A stretch of DNA of 60,945 nt, taken from positions 65,345-126,289 of the forward strand of contig NZ_JASMRU010000016.1 in assembly GCF_030462585.1 (NCBI RefSeq), read 5' to 3'. A program made the translations under genes and the position numbers. This DNA comes from Pseudomonas sp. CAN1 (GTDB lineage: Bacteria; Pseudomonadota; Gammaproteobacteria; Pseudomonadales; Pseudomonadaceae). The notes beneath the pieces were generated by a model, which saw nothing but the letters and a program-made list of their open reading frames with translations, had not been told where the DNA came from and did not search any database. This document shows, piece after piece, positions 60,712 through 60,945 of the stretch (the first letter of the stretch is position 1; every line of letters starts with the position of its first letter).

Positions 60712-60760
60712 CAGCAGGCGGCGGCCCGCTCTTGCCGAAAGAGCGGGCCGCCGCCTGCTG
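60712..60760 (+). terminator. Perfect 22-bp hairpin after the DUF1329 gene
   Basis: CAGCAGGCGGCGGCCCGC and its complement, extended to 22 bp each, flank a 5-nt loop GCCGA just past the stop. No T run follows on the plus strand, so it may be an mRNA end protector or a partial terminator that sets the level of the next gene. Confidence 0.6.
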
Positions 60761-60800
60761 TGGCAACGAACGCCGCGAAAAAAGTTGTGAGGAAAGCACC

Positions 60801-60945
60801 ATGCAGATCCCCTTCAAGCGCCTGATGCTCCTGGGCGCCTTGCTGTTGGCGGGCGGCGCGCAAGCCGGCGAGACGGTTGCAGAGTTCGTCGACGTACTCG
60901 ACCAGCCCGCGCCCCACAGCGCCGCTCCCTGCCGCGCGCCGCTGC
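60801..60945 (+). CDS. Exported protein start, probably YCF48/BNR-like (3' end outside the window)
   Basis: ATG at 60801 follows GAGGAAAG. The 48 visible codons give a signal peptide (RLMLLGALLLAGGAQA, cleavage near residue 22) and then GETVAEFVDVLDQPAPHSA. FVDVLD-P-A is the usual mature start of the YCF48-like propeller proteins that follow DUF1329 in Pseudomonas. With so little sequence the call rests mainly on context. It lies after the 22-bp hairpin of the DUF1329 gene. Confidence 0.6.
   Translation, partial: MQIPFKRLMLLGALLLAGGAQAGETVAEFVDVLDQPAPHSAAPCRAPL

Overview
The window is high-GC Gammaproteobacterial chromosome, most likely Pseudomonas. Nearly every product has a clear Pseudomonas-type relative, and the gaps carry several families of short palindromic repeats typical of that genus (for example units beginning GTAGGAGCGAGC). 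A close relative of P. nitroreducens, P. citronellolis or P. knackmussii would fit, but the species cannot be fixed from the sequence alone. No rRNA, tRNA, CRISPR array, insertion sequence or phage gene was seen.

Layout. 1-3 kb: a truncated APC permease, a small secreted protein, and mntP behind a yybP-ykoY manganese riboswitch. 3-7.5 kb: a four-gene envelope operon (PepSY protein, sialidase-like protein, small membrane protein, LTA-synthase-like phosphoglycerol transferase) with ATGA overlaps at every junction and a ColR-like box in front. 7.7-16 kb: molbindin, gamma-glutamylcyclotransferase-like protein, M24 peptidase, serine acetyltransferase, SDR/HxlR divergent pair, DapA-like aldolase, VOC protein, LysR/MFS divergent pair. 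16-27 kb: a nitrogen-compound catabolic block under RpiR, Lrp and LysR regulators (cysteine hydrolase, glutamine-synthetase-like ligase, N-formylglutamate amidohydrolase-like enzyme, APC permease, ornithine cyclodeaminase, M20 amidohydrolase). 27-33.5 kb: DinG/XPD-type helicase plus FAN1-type nuclease, then a methyltransferase / P-loop kinase / NTF2-like group preceded by what looks like a complete transcription attenuator with its own leader peptide. 33.6-47.6 kb: envelope and export functions (zinc-motif secreted protein, six-gene ABC exporter operon, a multicopper oxidase/beta-barrel/SCO copper cluster, DUF3302-HlyD pair, DUF3313 lipoprotein). 47.8-54.1 kb: two catabolic operons (quinone oxidoreductase, TauD dioxygenase, beta-keto acid cleavage enzyme; then a frameshifted MFS transporter, DsbA-like, Rieske and YeiH-type exporter). 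54.1-55.4 kb: a non-coding island with a long inverted repeat and a 15-copy hexanucleotide repeat. 55.4-60.9 kb: AraC regulator, serine hydrolase, DUF1302 barrel, DUF1329 protein and the start of what is probably the YCF48-like partner.

How it fits together. The most striking shared feature is regulatory: at least seven catabolic or transport genes, plus the AraC regulator, carry AANAANAA motifs (the Crc/Hfq catabolite-repression target) in or just before the start region, suggesting that unrelated local operons are switched off together when preferred carbon is present. Each catabolic block also has its own local regulator and a visible operator-like dyad. The features most likely to be undescribed are the attenuator at 33.4 kb, the three Lrp-type dyads spaced exactly 31 bp apart at 22.9 kb, the translationally coupled sialidase/phosphoglycerol-transferase operon, and the BKACE/TauD/Rieske/YeiH catabolic operons.
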